In this document: positions 1-8,395 of the stretch, piece after piece
How the letters are laid out: every line of letters starts with the position of its first letter
How positions within the stretch are numbered: position 1 is the stretch's first letter
Source of the DNA: Flavobacteriaceae bacterium
GTDB lineage: Bacteria > Bacteroidota > Bacteroidia > Flavobacteriales > Flavobacteriaceae
NCBI GenBank assembly: GCA_947448525.1
Contig: CANFNV010000006.1
Coordinates: forward strand, 60,155 to 124,154
DNA: 64,000 bases
Direction of reading: 5' to 3'
Notes under the pieces: model-generated
Told to the model about the DNA's origin: nothing
Database searches by the model: none
The model's input: the letters and a program-made list of their open reading frames with translations, nothing else
Position numbers and translations under genes: made by a program

Positions 1-1703
1 TAGTAAAAGGAATAGACGAATTCATAGAAATTGATGTAGAAGAAGCCCGAACCACTTCTGTGAAAGCTATTGATGTCATCGAAGTAAATTTAATGGCCGG
101 TATGAATGTTGTAGGGGATTTATTTGGAAGTGGAAAAATGTTTTTGCCTCAGGTAGTAAAATCTGCGCGGGTAATGAAAAAAGCAGTAGCTTATTTATTG
201 CCATTTATCGAAGCCCAAAAAGATGGAAAATCTTCTTCCGCAGGAAAAGTGCTTATGGCAACTGTAAAAGGGGATGTCCACGATATCGGGAAAAATATTG
301 TTGCCGTAGTTTTGGGCTGTAATAATTTTGAAATCATCGATTTAGGAGTTATGGTTCCACCAGAAAAAATCATTCAAGCAGCAATTGAACATAATGTAGA
401 TATTATTGGATTAAGCGGATTGATTACACCATCACTAGATGAAATGGTGTATTTAACTAAAGAATTAGATAAATTAAACATCAAAATTCCAATTATGATT
501 GGTGGAGCAACTACTTCGAGAGCACATACCGCTGTGAAAATCGCACCAGAATATAAGGAAACCGTTGTTCACGTAAACGATGCTTCGCGTGCGGTAACGG
601 TAGCGAGTAATTTATTGCAAGCCGAAACTAAAGAAGTTTATGTAAAAGCAATTCGTGAAGAATACGACAAACTTCGCGATGGTTATTTGAATAGAAGTAA
701 AGATAAGAACTTTCATTCTATTGAAGCGGCTCGTAAAAATAAATTGAAATTAGATTGGGATAATTTTACACCAATTAAACCCAACTTCATTGGAACCAAA
801 ATCCTCGACGTAGCACTTTCTGAATTGGTAGATTTTATCGATTGGACGCCATTTTTTAATTCGTGGGAATTGTATGGTAAATATCCTGCAATTTTAAAAG
901 ATGAGGTCGTTGGTGAACAAGCCACAGCTTTGTATGCCGATGCACAAGAAATGCTAAAAAAAATCGTTTCAGAAAAATGGTTGATTGCGAAAGGTATTCT
1001 AGGAATATTTCCAGCAAATACAATAAATGATGATGATATTGCTGTCATCCCAAGCGAAGTCGAGCAACAACCAACAACCGACAGCCAACATCTGGCAACC
1101 TTATTGACTTTAAGACAACAAAGTATGAAAACTGAAGGTGCTCCAAACATTGCATTAGCCGATTTTATTGCGCCAAAAGAGTCAGGAAAACAAGATTATA
1201 TTGGTTGTTTTTGCGTAACAACAGGATTTGGCGTTGACGAAAAAGCTTCCGAATTTGAAAAACAATTAGACGATTACAATTCCATTTTAGTTAAAGCATT
1301 GGGCGATCGATTGGCTGAAGCCTTCGCCGAATATTTACACTTGAAAGTTCGAAAAGAAATCTGGGGTTATGCGTCGAATGAAAATTTATCCAATCAAGAT
1401 TTAATTTCAGAAAAATATAATGGAATTCGCCCCGCACCGGGTTATCCTGCATGTCCCGATCATTTAGAAAAGCCAACCATCTGGAAATTATTAAATGTAG
1501 AACAAGAAATAGGAGTGAAGTTAACAGAAAGTATGGCAATGTGGCCAGCTTCATCCGTTTCAGGGTATTATTTTGCTAATCCTGAAAGTAAGTACTTTGG
1601 ACTCGGAAAAATAAAAGATGATCAAGTAATAGATTATGCCAAACGTAGAGGGATTTCTACCGAAATAGCAACAAAATGGCTTTCGCCGAATATAGCAGAT
1701 TAA
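1..1703 (+). CDS. metH: Methionine synthase, cobalamin-dependent, C-terminal part (5' truncated by window)
   Basis: Transfers a methyl group from methyltetrahydrofolate via cobalamin to homocysteine. The frame is open from base 3, so the upstream GTG at 60 is internal. What remains is the cobalamin-binding cap and B12 domain, with the DxHxxG signature (DVHDIGKN; the His codon is near base 279), the SGL and IGGATTS loops, and then the AdoMet-binding reactivation domain with the [12 protein letters not shown] motif and a YFGLGKI stretch near the end. The homocysteine and folate domains lie outside the window, on this polypeptide or, as in many Bacteroidota, partly on a separate one. metF follows on the same strand. 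Confidence 0.95.
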   Translation, partial: VKGIDEFIEIDVEEARTTSVKAIDVIEVNLMAGMNVVGDLFGSGKMFLPQVVKSARVMKKAVAYLLPFIEAQKDGKSSSAGKVLMATVKGDVHDIGKNIVAVVLGCNNFEIIDLGVMVPPEKIIQAAIEHNVDIIGLSGLITPSLDEMVYLTKELDKLNIKIPIMIGGATTSRAHTAVKIAPEYKETVVHVNDASRAVTVASNLLQAETKEVYVKAIREEYDKLRDGYLNRSKDKNFHSIEAARKNKLKLDWDNFTPIKPNFIGTKILDVALSELVDFIDWTPFFNSWELYGKYPAILKDEVVGEQATALYADAQEMLKKIVSEKWLIAKGILGIFPANTINDDDIAVIPSEVEQQPTTDSQHLATLLTLRQQSMKTEGAPNIALADFIAPKESGKQDYIGCFCVTTGFGVDEKASEFEKQLDDYNSILVKALGDRLAEAFAEYLHLKVRKEIWGYASNENLSNQDLISEKYNGIRPAPGYPACPDHLEKPTIWKLLNVEQEIGVKLTESMAMWPASSVSGYYFANPESKYFGLGKIKDDQVIDYAKRRGISTEIATKWLSPNIAD

Positions 1704-1740
1704 ATTAGTCATAAAGTCTAATGTCATAAAGTTTATAAAG

Positions 1741-1775
1741 GACTTTTGACTTTCGACTTTCAAACTTTAAGACAT
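1741..1775. repeat. Heptad repeat tract before metF
   Basis: Five successive 7-mers of the type GACTTTT / GACTTTC fill the metH-metF gap and stop four bases before the metF ATG. It is one of several period-7 tracts in this window; the family is described under findings. Confidence 0.7.
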
Positions 1776-1779
1776 AAAA

Positions 1780-2736
1780 ATGAAAGTAACTCAACATATT
1801 GAAAACGCTCAAGGAAAACCCTTATTTTCTTTTGAAATTCTCCCTCCTTTAAAGGGACAAAATATTCAATCTATTTTTGATAGTATTGACCCATTGATGG
1901 AATTTAATCCGCCTTTTATCGATGTAACCTATCATCGAGAAGAATATGAATTCAAGGAATTGCCTAGTGGTTTATTACAAAAGAAAATTGTAAAAAAACG
2001 TCCTGGTACTGTTGGCATTTGTGCAGGCATTCAAAATAAGTACTCGGTAGATGCTATTCCGCATATTTTGTGTGGTGGATTTACTAAAGAAGATACCGAG
2101 AATTTATTAATTGATTTGGATTTTCTTGGAATTGATAATGTTGTCGCTCTTCGCGGAGATGCCTTGAAAAATGAAACATATTTTAAACCCGAAAAGGAAG
2201 GAAATGAATATGCGTCAGAATTAGTTTCACAAATTAGGAATTTGAACCAAGGAATTTATTTAGATGAAGATTTAAAGAATTCTGCAAAAACTAATTTCTG
2301 TATTGGAGTTTCCGGTTATCCCGAAAAACACATGGAAGCACCTAGTTTGGATAGTGATATTCATTTTTTGAAAGAAAAAATCAGAAATGGCGCCGATTAC
2401 ATTATTACTCAAATGTTTTTTGACAACAAAAAATTCTTTGATTTTGTGGATAAATGCAGAGTTGCGGGTATTACTGTACCAATTATCCCTGGATTGAAAC
2501 CTATTGCAACCAAGAAACAATTGAATTTAATTCCACACCGATTTTCTATAGAATTACCTGATGATTTAATTATGGCAATTGTGAAAGCAAAAGACAACGA
2601 CGATGTAAAACAAATCGGAATAGAATGGTGTTTGCAACAAAGTAAAGAATTGGTTGCCGCTGGAATTCCAGTATTACATTACTATTCCATGGGAAAAGCT
2701 GAAAATATAAAAGCTATAGCAAAAGAGATTTTCTGA
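1780..2736 (+). CDS. metF: Methylenetetrahydrofolate reductase
   Basis: Reduces 5,10-methylene-THF to 5-methyl-THF, the methyl donor for the methionine synthase just upstream. The 318-residue protein has the usual MetF length and layout: an N-terminal FEILPPLKG strand (FE-x-xPP), DVTYHRE, the GGFTKEDTENLL and NVVALRGD segments of the FAD-binding barrel, then a GADYIITQMFFD motif and the PIIPGLKPI strand. It starts 76 bases after metH with no promoter visible between, so the two are likely cotranscribed. A strong hairpin follows the stop. Only the exact folate-site residues were not checked. Confidence 0.95.
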   Translation: MKVTQHIENAQGKPLFSFEILPPLKGQNIQSIFDSIDPLMEFNPPFIDVTYHREEYEFKELPSGLLQKKIVKKRPGTVGICAGIQNKYSVDAIPHILCGGFTKEDTENLLIDLDFLGIDNVVALRGDALKNETYFKPEKEGNEYASELVSQIRNLNQGIYLDEDLKNSAKTNFCIGVSGYPEKHMEAPSLDSDIHFLKEKIRNGADYIITQMFFDNKKFFDFVDKCRVAGITVPIIPGLKPIATKKQLNLIPHRFSIELPDDLIMAIVKAKDNDDVKQIGIEWCLQQSKELVAAGIPVLHYYSMGKAENIKAIAKEIF

Positions 2737-2741
2737 TATTT

Positions 2742-2774
2742 AAAACCCCAGAATTCTATGAAATCTGGGGTTTT
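2742..2774. terminator. Bidirectional terminator between metF and queA
   Basis: A perfect 11-bp inverted repeat (AAAACCCCAGA ... TCTGGGGTTTT) with an 11-base loop, lying 5 bases after the metF stop and 40 bases before the end of the convergent queA. Its A- and T-rich outer ends let it serve both strands. Confidence 0.85.
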
Positions 2775-2814
2775 GAATTAAGATATTTTAATTTTTATAC
2801 TATTGAAAAATATA

Positions 2815-3864
2815 TTATAAAATTAACATTGCATCGCCATAAGAATAAAATTTATATCCTTCTTTGATGGCTTCGTCGTATGCTTTTTTCATTAAATCAT
2901 GTCCGCAAAAAGCAGAAATCATCATTAATAAAGTTGATTTTGGCGTGTGGAAATTAGTAACCATTGAATCAGCTATGCTGAAATCGTAGGGTGGAAAAAT
3001 GAATTTATTTGTCCAACCATCAAATGGATTTAAGGTTCTTTGTGATGAAACTGAACTTTCAATGGCACGCATAGAAGTGGTTCCTATACAACATATTCTT
3101 TTCTTTTTGATTTTAGCATTGTTAACAATGTCACAAGCTTTTTGACTTATTTTTAATTCCTCAGAATCCATTTTATGTTTAGACAAATCCTCAACTTCAA
3201 CCGGATTAAAAGTCCCCAAACCTACGTGAAGGGTAACTTCAGCAAAGTCAACACCTTTAATTTCTAATCTTTTCAGAAGATGTTTAGAAAAGTGCAAACC
3301 AGCTGTTGGTGCAGCTACAGCTCCTTCTTCTTTGGCATAAATGGTTTGATAACGATCGGCATCTTCTGGAGTTACTTCCCGATTAATGTATTTCGGAATT
3401 GGAGTTTCACCAAGTTCGGTAAGTTTTCGTCTAAATTCTTCATAAGAACCATCATATAGAAAACGTAGTGTTCTTCCACGAGAAGTGGTATTGTCAATAA
3501 CTTCGGCTACCAATGAGTCGTCGTCACCAAAATACAATTTATTTCCGATTCTTATTTTACGAGCAGGATCTACCAATACATCCCAAAGTCTTTGTTCAGC
3601 ATTCAATTCTCTTAATAAGAAAACCTCGATTCTTGCTCCCGTTTTTTCTTTGTTTCCAAACATTCTAGCAGGAAAAACTTTGGTATTATTTAAAATCATA
3701 ACATCACCATCACCAAAATAATCAATGATGTCTTTAAACATTTTGTGTTCTATAGTTCCTTTTTTTCTATCGATTACCATTAAACGAGACTCGTCACGGT
3801 TTTCGGCAGGAAATTCGGCTAATAATTCTGTTGGAAGATTGAATTGAAAATGAGATAATTTCAT
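2815..3864 (-). CDS. queA: S-adenosylmethionine:tRNA ribosyltransferase-isomerase
   Basis: Builds epoxyqueuosine on the wobble base of GUN tRNAs using the ribosyl part of AdoMet. The 349-residue protein is collinear with QueA: it opens with [20 protein letters not shown], then [23 protein letters not shown], the [10 protein letters not shown] segment, [13 protein letters not shown] (the family signature) and [20 protein letters not shown] near the C-terminus. It is transcribed alone and convergent with metF, from a well-formed promoter about 80 bases upstream. Its leader carries an 8-bp tandem repeat. Confidence 0.97.
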   Translation of the reverse strand: MKLSHFQFNLPTELLAEFPAENRDESRLMVIDRKKGTIEHKMFKDIIDYFGDGDVMILNNTKVFPARMFGNKEKTGARIEVFLLRELNAEQRLWDVLVDPARKIRIGNKLYFGDDDSLVAEVIDNTTSRGRTLRFLYDGSYEEFRRKLTELGETPIPKYINREVTPEDADRYQTIYAKEEGAVAAPTAGLHFSKHLLKRLEIKGVDFAEVTLHVGLGTFNPVEVEDLSKHKMDSEELKISQKACDIVNNAKIKKKRICCIGTTSMRAIESSVSSQRTLNPFDGWTNKFIFPPYDFSIADSMVTNFHTPKSTLLMMISAFCGHDLMKKAYDEAIKEGYKFYSYGDAMLIL

Positions 3865-3872
3865 TTAAGAGA

Positions 3873-3910
3873 GTTTAAAAGTTTAAAAGTTTAAAAGTTT
3901 AAAAGTTTAA
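3873..3910. repeat. 8-bp tandem repeat in the queA leader
   Basis: The unit GTTTAAAA occurs four times exactly, followed by a partial GTTTAA. The array begins 9 bases upstream of the queA ATG and lies between it and the predicted promoter, so it should be part of the 5' untranslated leader. Confidence 0.85.
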
Positions 3911-3944
3911 GGTTGCTTCCTTTAGACCTTTAAATTTCAGATTG

Positions 3945-3976
3945 CAAATATACGATTGTGTGATAGGCGATGTCAA
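3945..3976 (-). promoter_or_regulatory. Promoter of queA
   Basis: On the minus strand, TTG (3976-3974), a 21-base spacer, then TATATTTG (3952-3945). This fits the Flavobacterium sigma-A consensus TTG-17 to 23-TAnnTTTG. The predicted leader is about 75 bases. Confidence 0.7.
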
Positions 3977-4041
3977 GTGTTTTGATGTTTATTTTTGTAA
4001 AAGGTTCTAAGGTACTGATTTGCTTAGGTTCTGAAATTTTG

Positions 4042-5247
4042 CTAAAGTTTAGAAATGTTAAATCCGATGCTTTTTAAATCTTCCCAAAAAGTAGGATAAG
4101 ATTTTGTAACTACTTCTGCTTCCTCAATGATGATCGATGTTTTTAATGCCAAAGGAGCAAAAGACATAGCCATCCGATGGTCTTTGTAGGTGGTTATTTC
4201 TATATCAGAATGTAAAATAGTAAATGGTTCGATTGTTAGCGAATCATTTGTTATAGATATTTTGGCCCCTAATTTTAATAATTCAATTTTTAGAGCTTCT
4301 AATCTATCGGTTTCTTTTATTTTTAAAGTATGTAGTCCAGTTAAATGACAACCCATTCCCAATCCGAAACAGCTCACTGCAATGGTTTGAGCGATGTCTG
4401 GAGTACTGTTTAATTGTAAATTATGAATTGTAAACTGTGGATTATAAATTTTTGAAATTGTTATTGAATTATTGCCATTGAAAATGGTATCCACTCCAAA
4501 ATTTTTATAGATTTCACTTAAAACACTATCACCTTGAATACTGTTTTGTTTGTAGTATGACAATTGAATTTGAGTTCCAATTTCTGAAAGTGCCACTATT
4601 GAATAGAAATAAGAAGCCGATGACCAATCAGATTCAATGGATAGTTTGCAATTAAAAACTGATATTTTTGGTTTTACAGTGATAACATTTTCTATAAAAG
4701 AAGTTTCAACTCCAATTTCGTTTAACAATGCCAACGTCATTTTGATGTACGGAACCGAAGTCATTTCACCTTCGAGGGTTAATTCCAATCCATTTTCAAG
4801 TTTTGGAGCAATTAATAACAGTGCCGAAATATATTGACTACTTACATTTGCAGGGAGAGAAACTTTGTTTTGAGTGATTGTTTTTCCGATAATTTTTATG
4901 GGTGGAAATCCTTCTTTTTCTTCATAAGAGATTTCCGCTCCAAGATTTCGCAATGCGTCAACAAGTATTTTAATAGGTCGTTCTTTCATTCTTGATGACC
5001 CAGTTAAAATTACTTCTTTCCCGTCTTGCATCGCAAAATACGCAGTCAGAAAACGCATAGCTGTGCCCGCGTTATGAACGTCTATTAATTGTGAATTGTG
5101 AATTGTGAATTGTGAATTCAATGCTTTGCTCATCACATCTGAATCATCTGAATTTGAAGGGTTTTCTAAAGTGATGTTTGGATACAATGCCTGCAACAAT
5201 AACAATCTGTTGGTTTCAGATTTACTTCCCGTTATTGCAATTTTCAT
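4042..5247 (-). CDS. aroA: 3-phosphoshikimate 1-carboxyvinyltransferase (EPSP synthase)
   Basis: Condenses PEP with shikimate 3-phosphate in the chorismate pathway. Motifs: KIAITGSKSETNR at the N-terminus (the family's SKSxxxR), HNAGTAMRF (NAGTAxR), SSRMKERPI, SSQYISALL, the SDWSSAS strand, KETDRLEAL and YKDHRMAMSF near the end. I start at ATG 5247; an extra 14 codons upstream read from a TTG come from a heptad repeat and are not family sequence. Two internal heptad tracts encode nearly the same peptide, FTIHNSQL near residue 50 and FTIHNLQL further on, apparently in loops. It is the last gene of the rsgA-dtd-mazG-aroA group. Confidence 0.95.
   Translation of the reverse strand: MKIAITGSKSETNRLLLLQALYPNITLENPSNSDDSDVMSKALNSQFTIHNSQLIDVHNAGTAMRFLTAYFAMQDGKEVILTGSSRMKERPIKILVDALRNLGAEISYEEKEGFPPIKIIGKTITQNKVSLPANVSSQYISALLLIAPKLENGLELTLEGEMTSVPYIKMTLALLNEIGVETSFIENVITVKPKISVFNCKLSIESDWSSASYFYSIVALSEIGTQIQLSYYKQNSIQGDSVLSEIYKNFGVDTIFNGNNSITISKIYNPQFTIHNLQLNSTPDIAQTIAVSCFGLGMGCHLTGLHTLKIKETDRLEALKIELLKLGAKISITNDSLTIEPFTILHSDIEITTYKDHRMAMSFAPLALKTSIIIEEAEVVTKSYPTFWEDLKSIGFNISKL
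4414..4448. repeat. Degenerate heptad repeat inside aroA (distal)
   Basis: Five 7-mers of the form TTGTAAA / TTATGAA in register. On the coding strand they encode PQFTIHNLQL, almost the same peptide as the other tract in this gene. Confidence 0.7.
5087..5118. repeat. Perfect heptad repeat inside aroA (proximal)
   Basis: AATTGTG is repeated four times exactly, then AATT. Read on the minus strand it gives NSQFTIHNSQL. Since 7 is not a multiple of 3, gain or loss of one unit would shift the aroA frame. Confidence 0.85.
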
Positions 5248-5289
5248 CTTTTGAATTTCGACTTTTGACTTTTCTATTTTAAGATTCAA
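5248..5289. repeat. Heptad repeat tract ahead of aroA
   Basis: Six 7-mers of the form CTTTTGA / ATTTCGA lie in the space between the end of the MazG-type gene and the aroA ATG at 5247. The tract is open in the aroA frame and would give a spurious 14-residue Lys-rich N-terminus. Confidence 0.65.
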
Positions 5290-5291
5290 AA

Positions 5292-5618
5292 TTATTTCAA
5301 TTTATCGTTGTTTTGATGTCTATCGTGATCTCGATTGGTTTTCAAATCCATTTTCTTATCAAAAGCTTCTTGAAGGTCAATTCCGGTTTGGTTAGCGAGA
5401 CATAAAACCACAAAAACCACATCGGCTAGTTCTTCGCCAAGATCTTTATTTTTATCGCTCTCTTTTTCGGATTGTTCGCCATAGCGACGGGCAATAATTC
5501 TAGCTACTTCGCCCACTTCTTCAGTAAGCTGAGCCATATTGGTTAGTTCATTAAAATAACGGACACCATGGTTTTTTATCCAATTGTCAACTTCTAGTTG
5601 GGAGTTTTTTAGATTCAT
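5292..5618 (-). CDS. MazG-type nucleotide pyrophosphohydrolase
   Basis: A small (108 aa) all-alpha NTP pyrophosphohydrolase of the MazG / dCTPase type, expected to hydrolyse noncanonical or surplus NTPs to NMP and PPi. The metal-binding signature ExxE ... ExxD is visible as EEVGE near residue 33 and GEELADVVF near residue 62. The substrate cannot be told from the sequence. Its ATG overlaps the dtd stop (TAATG), so the two are translationally coupled, and aroA follows after a heptad-repeat spacer. Confidence 0.85.
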   Translation of the reverse strand: MNLKNSQLEVDNWIKNHGVRYFNELTNMAQLTEEVGEVARIIARRYGEQSEKESDKNKDLGEELADVVFVVLCLANQTGIDLQEAFDKKMDLKTNRDHDRHQNNDKLK

Positions 5619-6070
5619 TACTCTTTGTTTTTTGTATCAATATTTATAGTTACAGGACCGTCATTTATTAGCGCAACTTTCATATCAGCTCCAAATTGAC
5701 CCGTTAGTACTTTTTTTCCGAGTTCAAATTCCATTTTAGAAATGAAATTTTCATAGATAGGAATGGCAATTTCGGGTTTTGCTGCTTTTATGTAGGAGGG
5801 ACGATTCCCTTTTTTAGTCAACGCGTGTAGCGTGAATTGACTTACAATAATAACTTCACCATCAATCTCTTTGACCGAAAGATTCATTATGTTATTTTCA
5901 TCTGCAAAAAGGCGTAGATTGGCAATTTTAGCGGTTAACCAATCAATGTCGTCCTGATTATCAGCATCTTCAATTCCGATAAGGATAAGTAATCCTTTTT
6001 GGATTTCGGCTACAATTTTTTTGTCAATTGTTACAGAAGATTGCGAAACTCTTTGGATTACGGTTTTCAT
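5618..6070 (-). CDS. dtd: D-aminoacyl-tRNA deacylase
   Basis: Removes D-amino acids (and glycine) mischarged onto tRNA. The 150-residue length is typical. The start MKTVIQRVSQSSV, the SQFTLHA motif and the C-terminal NDGPVTI motif, which form the cross-subunit active site, are all present, as is GNRPSYIKAA. It sits 15 bases after rsgA and overlaps the MazG-type gene by one base. Confidence 0.96.
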   Translation of the reverse strand: MKTVIQRVSQSSVTIDKKIVAEIQKGLLILIGIEDADNQDDIDWLTAKIANLRLFADENNIMNLSVKEIDGEVIIVSQFTLHALTKKGNRPSYIKAAKPEIAIPIYENFISKMEFELGKKVLTGQFGADMKVALINDGPVTINIDTKNKE

Positions 6071-6085
6071 AATTTGTATTTACAA

Positions 6086-7066
6086 TTATTTATTCCTTGT
6101 GGCGTCACTTGCAATTCTATCGTCATTATAAATATCTGTTCGATAATGTTCCTCATCGCCTTCAAGTATTTTTAAATAACTATTGTAACGGGTCCAAGAT
6201 ATTTTATCTTCTTCTAAAGCTTGTTTTATGGCGCATTTGGGTTCTTCTTTGTGCAAACAATTATTGAATTTGCATCGGTCTTTTAGTTTAAAAAACTCAG
6301 GAAAATATCCACTAATTTCTTCTTTTTCCATATCTACAATTCCAAATCCTTTGATACCGGGTGTGTCAATAATTTTAGCATTAAAGGACAAATCATACAT
6401 TTCTGCAAAAGTTGTTGTGTGTTGTCCTTGCATACTTTGTTCGGAAATGGTTTTGGTTTTTAAATCTAAACTGGGTTCTAAAGCATTCACCAATGTAGAT
6501 TTTCCAACTCCTGAATGACCCGAAAACATGGTTGTTTTTTCAATCATAAGTTCTTTTAACTCCTCAATTCCTTTGCCTTCTTTGGCTGAAACTCTCAAGC
6601 ATTTGTACCCAATTTCTTGATAGACATGTTGCATATACAATTGCTCGTCTAAAGTTACCTCGTCTAAAGTGTCAATTTTATTGAATACCAAAATGGTTAC
6701 AATTCCATAGGCCTCGGCAGTTACCAAAAATCGATCTATAAAATTGAAGGTTGTTGGCGGATTATTGACCGTTATTAATAGAAAAACATAATCCAAATTG
6801 GAGGCGATAATGTGCATTTGATGTGATAAATTCACCGATTTTCGAACAATGTAATTCTTTCGATTATGTATGTTGGTTATAGTACCTGTAACCACATCCG
6901 AACTTTCATCTAAATCATAATCTACTATATCACCAACGGCAATTGGATTGGTGCTTTTTATTCCTTTAATTCGGAATTTCCCTTTGATACGGCACTCCAT
7001 AAAATCACCATGAATTGATTTCACAGTGTACCAGCTTCCGGTAGATTTATATACGATTCCAGTCAT
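6086..7066 (-). CDS. rsgA: Ribosome small subunit-dependent GTPase A
   Basis: Circularly permuted GTPase that checks late 30S subunit maturation. The motifs come in the permuted order: an N-terminal OB fold, G4 (FNKID), then the P-loop G1 (GHSGVGKST) and G3 (DTPGIKGFG). A C-terminal zinc knuckle follows (CKFNNCLHKEEPKC, i.e. C-x4-C-x-H-x5-C). The 326 aa length is a little above average. It is the first gene of the rsgA-dtd-mazG-aroA run, with its own promoter core 27 bases upstream. Confidence 0.96.
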   Translation of the reverse strand: MTGIVYKSTGSWYTVKSIHGDFMECRIKGKFRIKGIKSTNPIAVGDIVDYDLDESSDVVTGTITNIHNRKNYIVRKSVNLSHQMHIIASNLDYVFLLITVNNPPTTFNFIDRFLVTAEAYGIVTILVFNKIDTLDEVTLDEQLYMQHVYQEIGYKCLRVSAKEGKGIEELKELMIEKTTMFSGHSGVGKSTLVNALEPSLDLKTKTISEQSMQGQHTTTFAEMYDLSFNAKIIDTPGIKGFGIVDMEKEEISGYFPEFFKLKDRCKFNNCLHKEEPKCAIKQALEEDKISWTRYNSYLKILEGDEEHYRTDIYNDDRIASDATRNK

Positions 7067-7092
7067 TTATATTTATTATAAATTTTAAATGT

Positions 7093-7100
7093 CAAAATTA
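7093..7100 (-). promoter_or_regulatory. Promoter -7 box for the rsgA operon
   Basis: CAAAATTA on the plus strand reads TAATTTTG on the minus strand, a match to TAnnTTTG, 27 bases before the rsgA ATG in the short gap after the chorismate mutase fusion gene. No clear -33 TTG was found. Confidence 0.45.
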
Positions 7101-7123
7101 CGTTAATTCAACATTTAAAATAG

Positions 7124-8206
7124 TTAAGAGTTAATAATTTTCTCTTGATGACTAATGCTTTCTTGGTGAATTGCCTTAAATAATTTAAGAATAAATTCTT
7201 CACTTAAGCCCTTTTCTTCTCCTTCAAGTATCATTCTTTCTAAAATTTCATTCCATCTTTTGTTTTGTAAAACCGCTACGTTTTTGGCTTTTTTCAATGT
7301 GCCAATTTGTTCGGCTACTTTCATTCGGTTGCCCAAGAGTTCTAATAATTTAGCATCGGCAATATCAATATTAGCTCGAAGTTTGATCATTTCAGTATTA
7401 AAATCTTCTTCGTTAGACGATGTTTTTTTGACTTTTAAATCTTGTAATATGTGTTTTAAAACGGTTGGAGTAATTTGTTGTGCTACATCGCTCCATGCCT
7501 TATCTGGGTTAGTATGTGTTTCAATAATTAAGCCATCATAGTTCAAATCTAAAGCTTGTTGAGACACTACTTGAATCATATCTCTACGTCCCGTAATGTG
7601 CGATGGATCACAAATTAAAGGTAAATCTGGAAATTTACTTTGTAATTCAATGGCAATTTGCCATTCTGGAATGTTTCTGTATTTTGTTTTTTCATAAGTA
7701 GAAAATCCTCTATGAATAGCGCCTAAATTCTTGATTCCAGCATTGTACAAACGCTCAACGCCTCCAATCCACAATGCCAAATCTGGATTTACGGGATTTT
7801 TTACTAACACAATCTTATCCGTATTTTGAAGTGCATCAGCAATTTCTTGAACCGCAAATGGGTTAACTGTTGTTCGTGCGCCAATCCATAATACATCAAT
7901 ATTGTGTTCTAAAGCAAGTTTTACGTGAGTTGCATTGGCAACTTCTATTGCCATTAACAAACCGGTTTCGGCTTTGGCTTTTTGCAACCATTTCAATCCA
8001 ATGGCACCAACGCCTTCAAATCCTCCTGGTCGTGTTCTTGGTTTCCAGATTCCAGCTCTAAAAATGGACACGTCCGAATTTTTCAATTCGTGAGCAATTT
8101 TCAATACTTGTTCTTCTGTTTCTGCACTACAAGGACCCGCAATTACTAGCGGTTTTGACAAGTTCAAGTCATCCAACCACTTTCTCATTTCTTTGTTGTT
8201 TTCCAT
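7124..8206 (-). CDS. Bifunctional 3-deoxy-7-phosphoheptulonate synthase / chorismate mutase
   Basis: Fuses the first step of aromatic synthesis (PEP + erythrose-4-P to DAHP) with chorismate mutase. The N-terminal two thirds is a class I-beta DAHP synthase barrel with PLVIAGPCSAE, FRAGIWKPRTRPGGFEGVG, LVKNPVNPD, AIHRGFSTYE and CDPSHITGRR. The last ~95 residues are an all-helical AroQ domain (LRANIDIADAKLLELLGNRM ... IGTLKKAKN). I chose the ATG at 8206 (MENNKEMRKW); an in-frame ATG three codons earlier at 8215 is possible. The fused mutase probably gives feedback control, as in related proteins. Confidence 0.95.
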   Translation of the reverse strand: MENNKEMRKWLDDLNLSKPLVIAGPCSAETEEQVLKIAHELKNSDVSIFRAGIWKPRTRPGGFEGVGAIGLKWLQKAKAETGLLMAIEVANATHVKLALEHNIDVLWIGARTTVNPFAVQEIADALQNTDKIVLVKNPVNPDLALWIGGVERLYNAGIKNLGAIHRGFSTYEKTKYRNIPEWQIAIELQSKFPDLPLICDPSHITGRRDMIQVVSQQALDLNYDGLIIETHTNPDKAWSDVAQQITPTVLKHILQDLKVKKTSSNEEDFNTEMIKLRANIDIADAKLLELLGNRMKVAEQIGTLKKAKNVAVLQNKRWNEILERMILEGEEKGLSEEFILKLFKAIHQESISHQEKIINS

Positions 8207-8241
8207 AATTTTCATTTTCGTGATTGAGATATTATTATCTA

Positions 8242-8249
8242 CAAAATTA
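8242..8249 (-). promoter_or_regulatory. Promoter -7 box for the DAHP synthase / chorismate mutase gene
   Basis: The minus-strand reading is TAATTTTG, matching TAnnTTTG, 36 bases upstream of the chosen start. The -33 element is not obvious. Confidence 0.45.
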
Positions 8250-8372
8250 TTACAAATATCTTGAATACTCTTTTTGTTTACTTATTTTTACAATAATTAA
8301 TCTATTAAGTTGCTTTTTGGATTAATAATAAGGCATTTTGTGATTGATTATGGTTAACATAATTTTTCTGCT

Positions 8373-8380
8373 TACTTTTG
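8373..8380 (+). promoter_or_regulatory. Promoter -7 box for gldA
   Basis: TACTTTTG lies 15 bases before the gldA ATG, an exact TAnnTTTG match. It overlaps the TTG that would give a longer reading frame, which supports the ATG at 8396 as the true start. Confidence 0.6.
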
Positions 8381-8395
8381 TTCAAAATAAATTTT

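Noticed and set aside
713..1150. Minus-strand open frame inside metH
   Set aside because: Fully antisense to metH coding sequence, with no recognisable domain.
5087..5118. CRISPR or phage-type direct repeat
   Set aside because: Unit of 7 bp with no spacers and no cas genes; it is a simple tandem array inside aroA.
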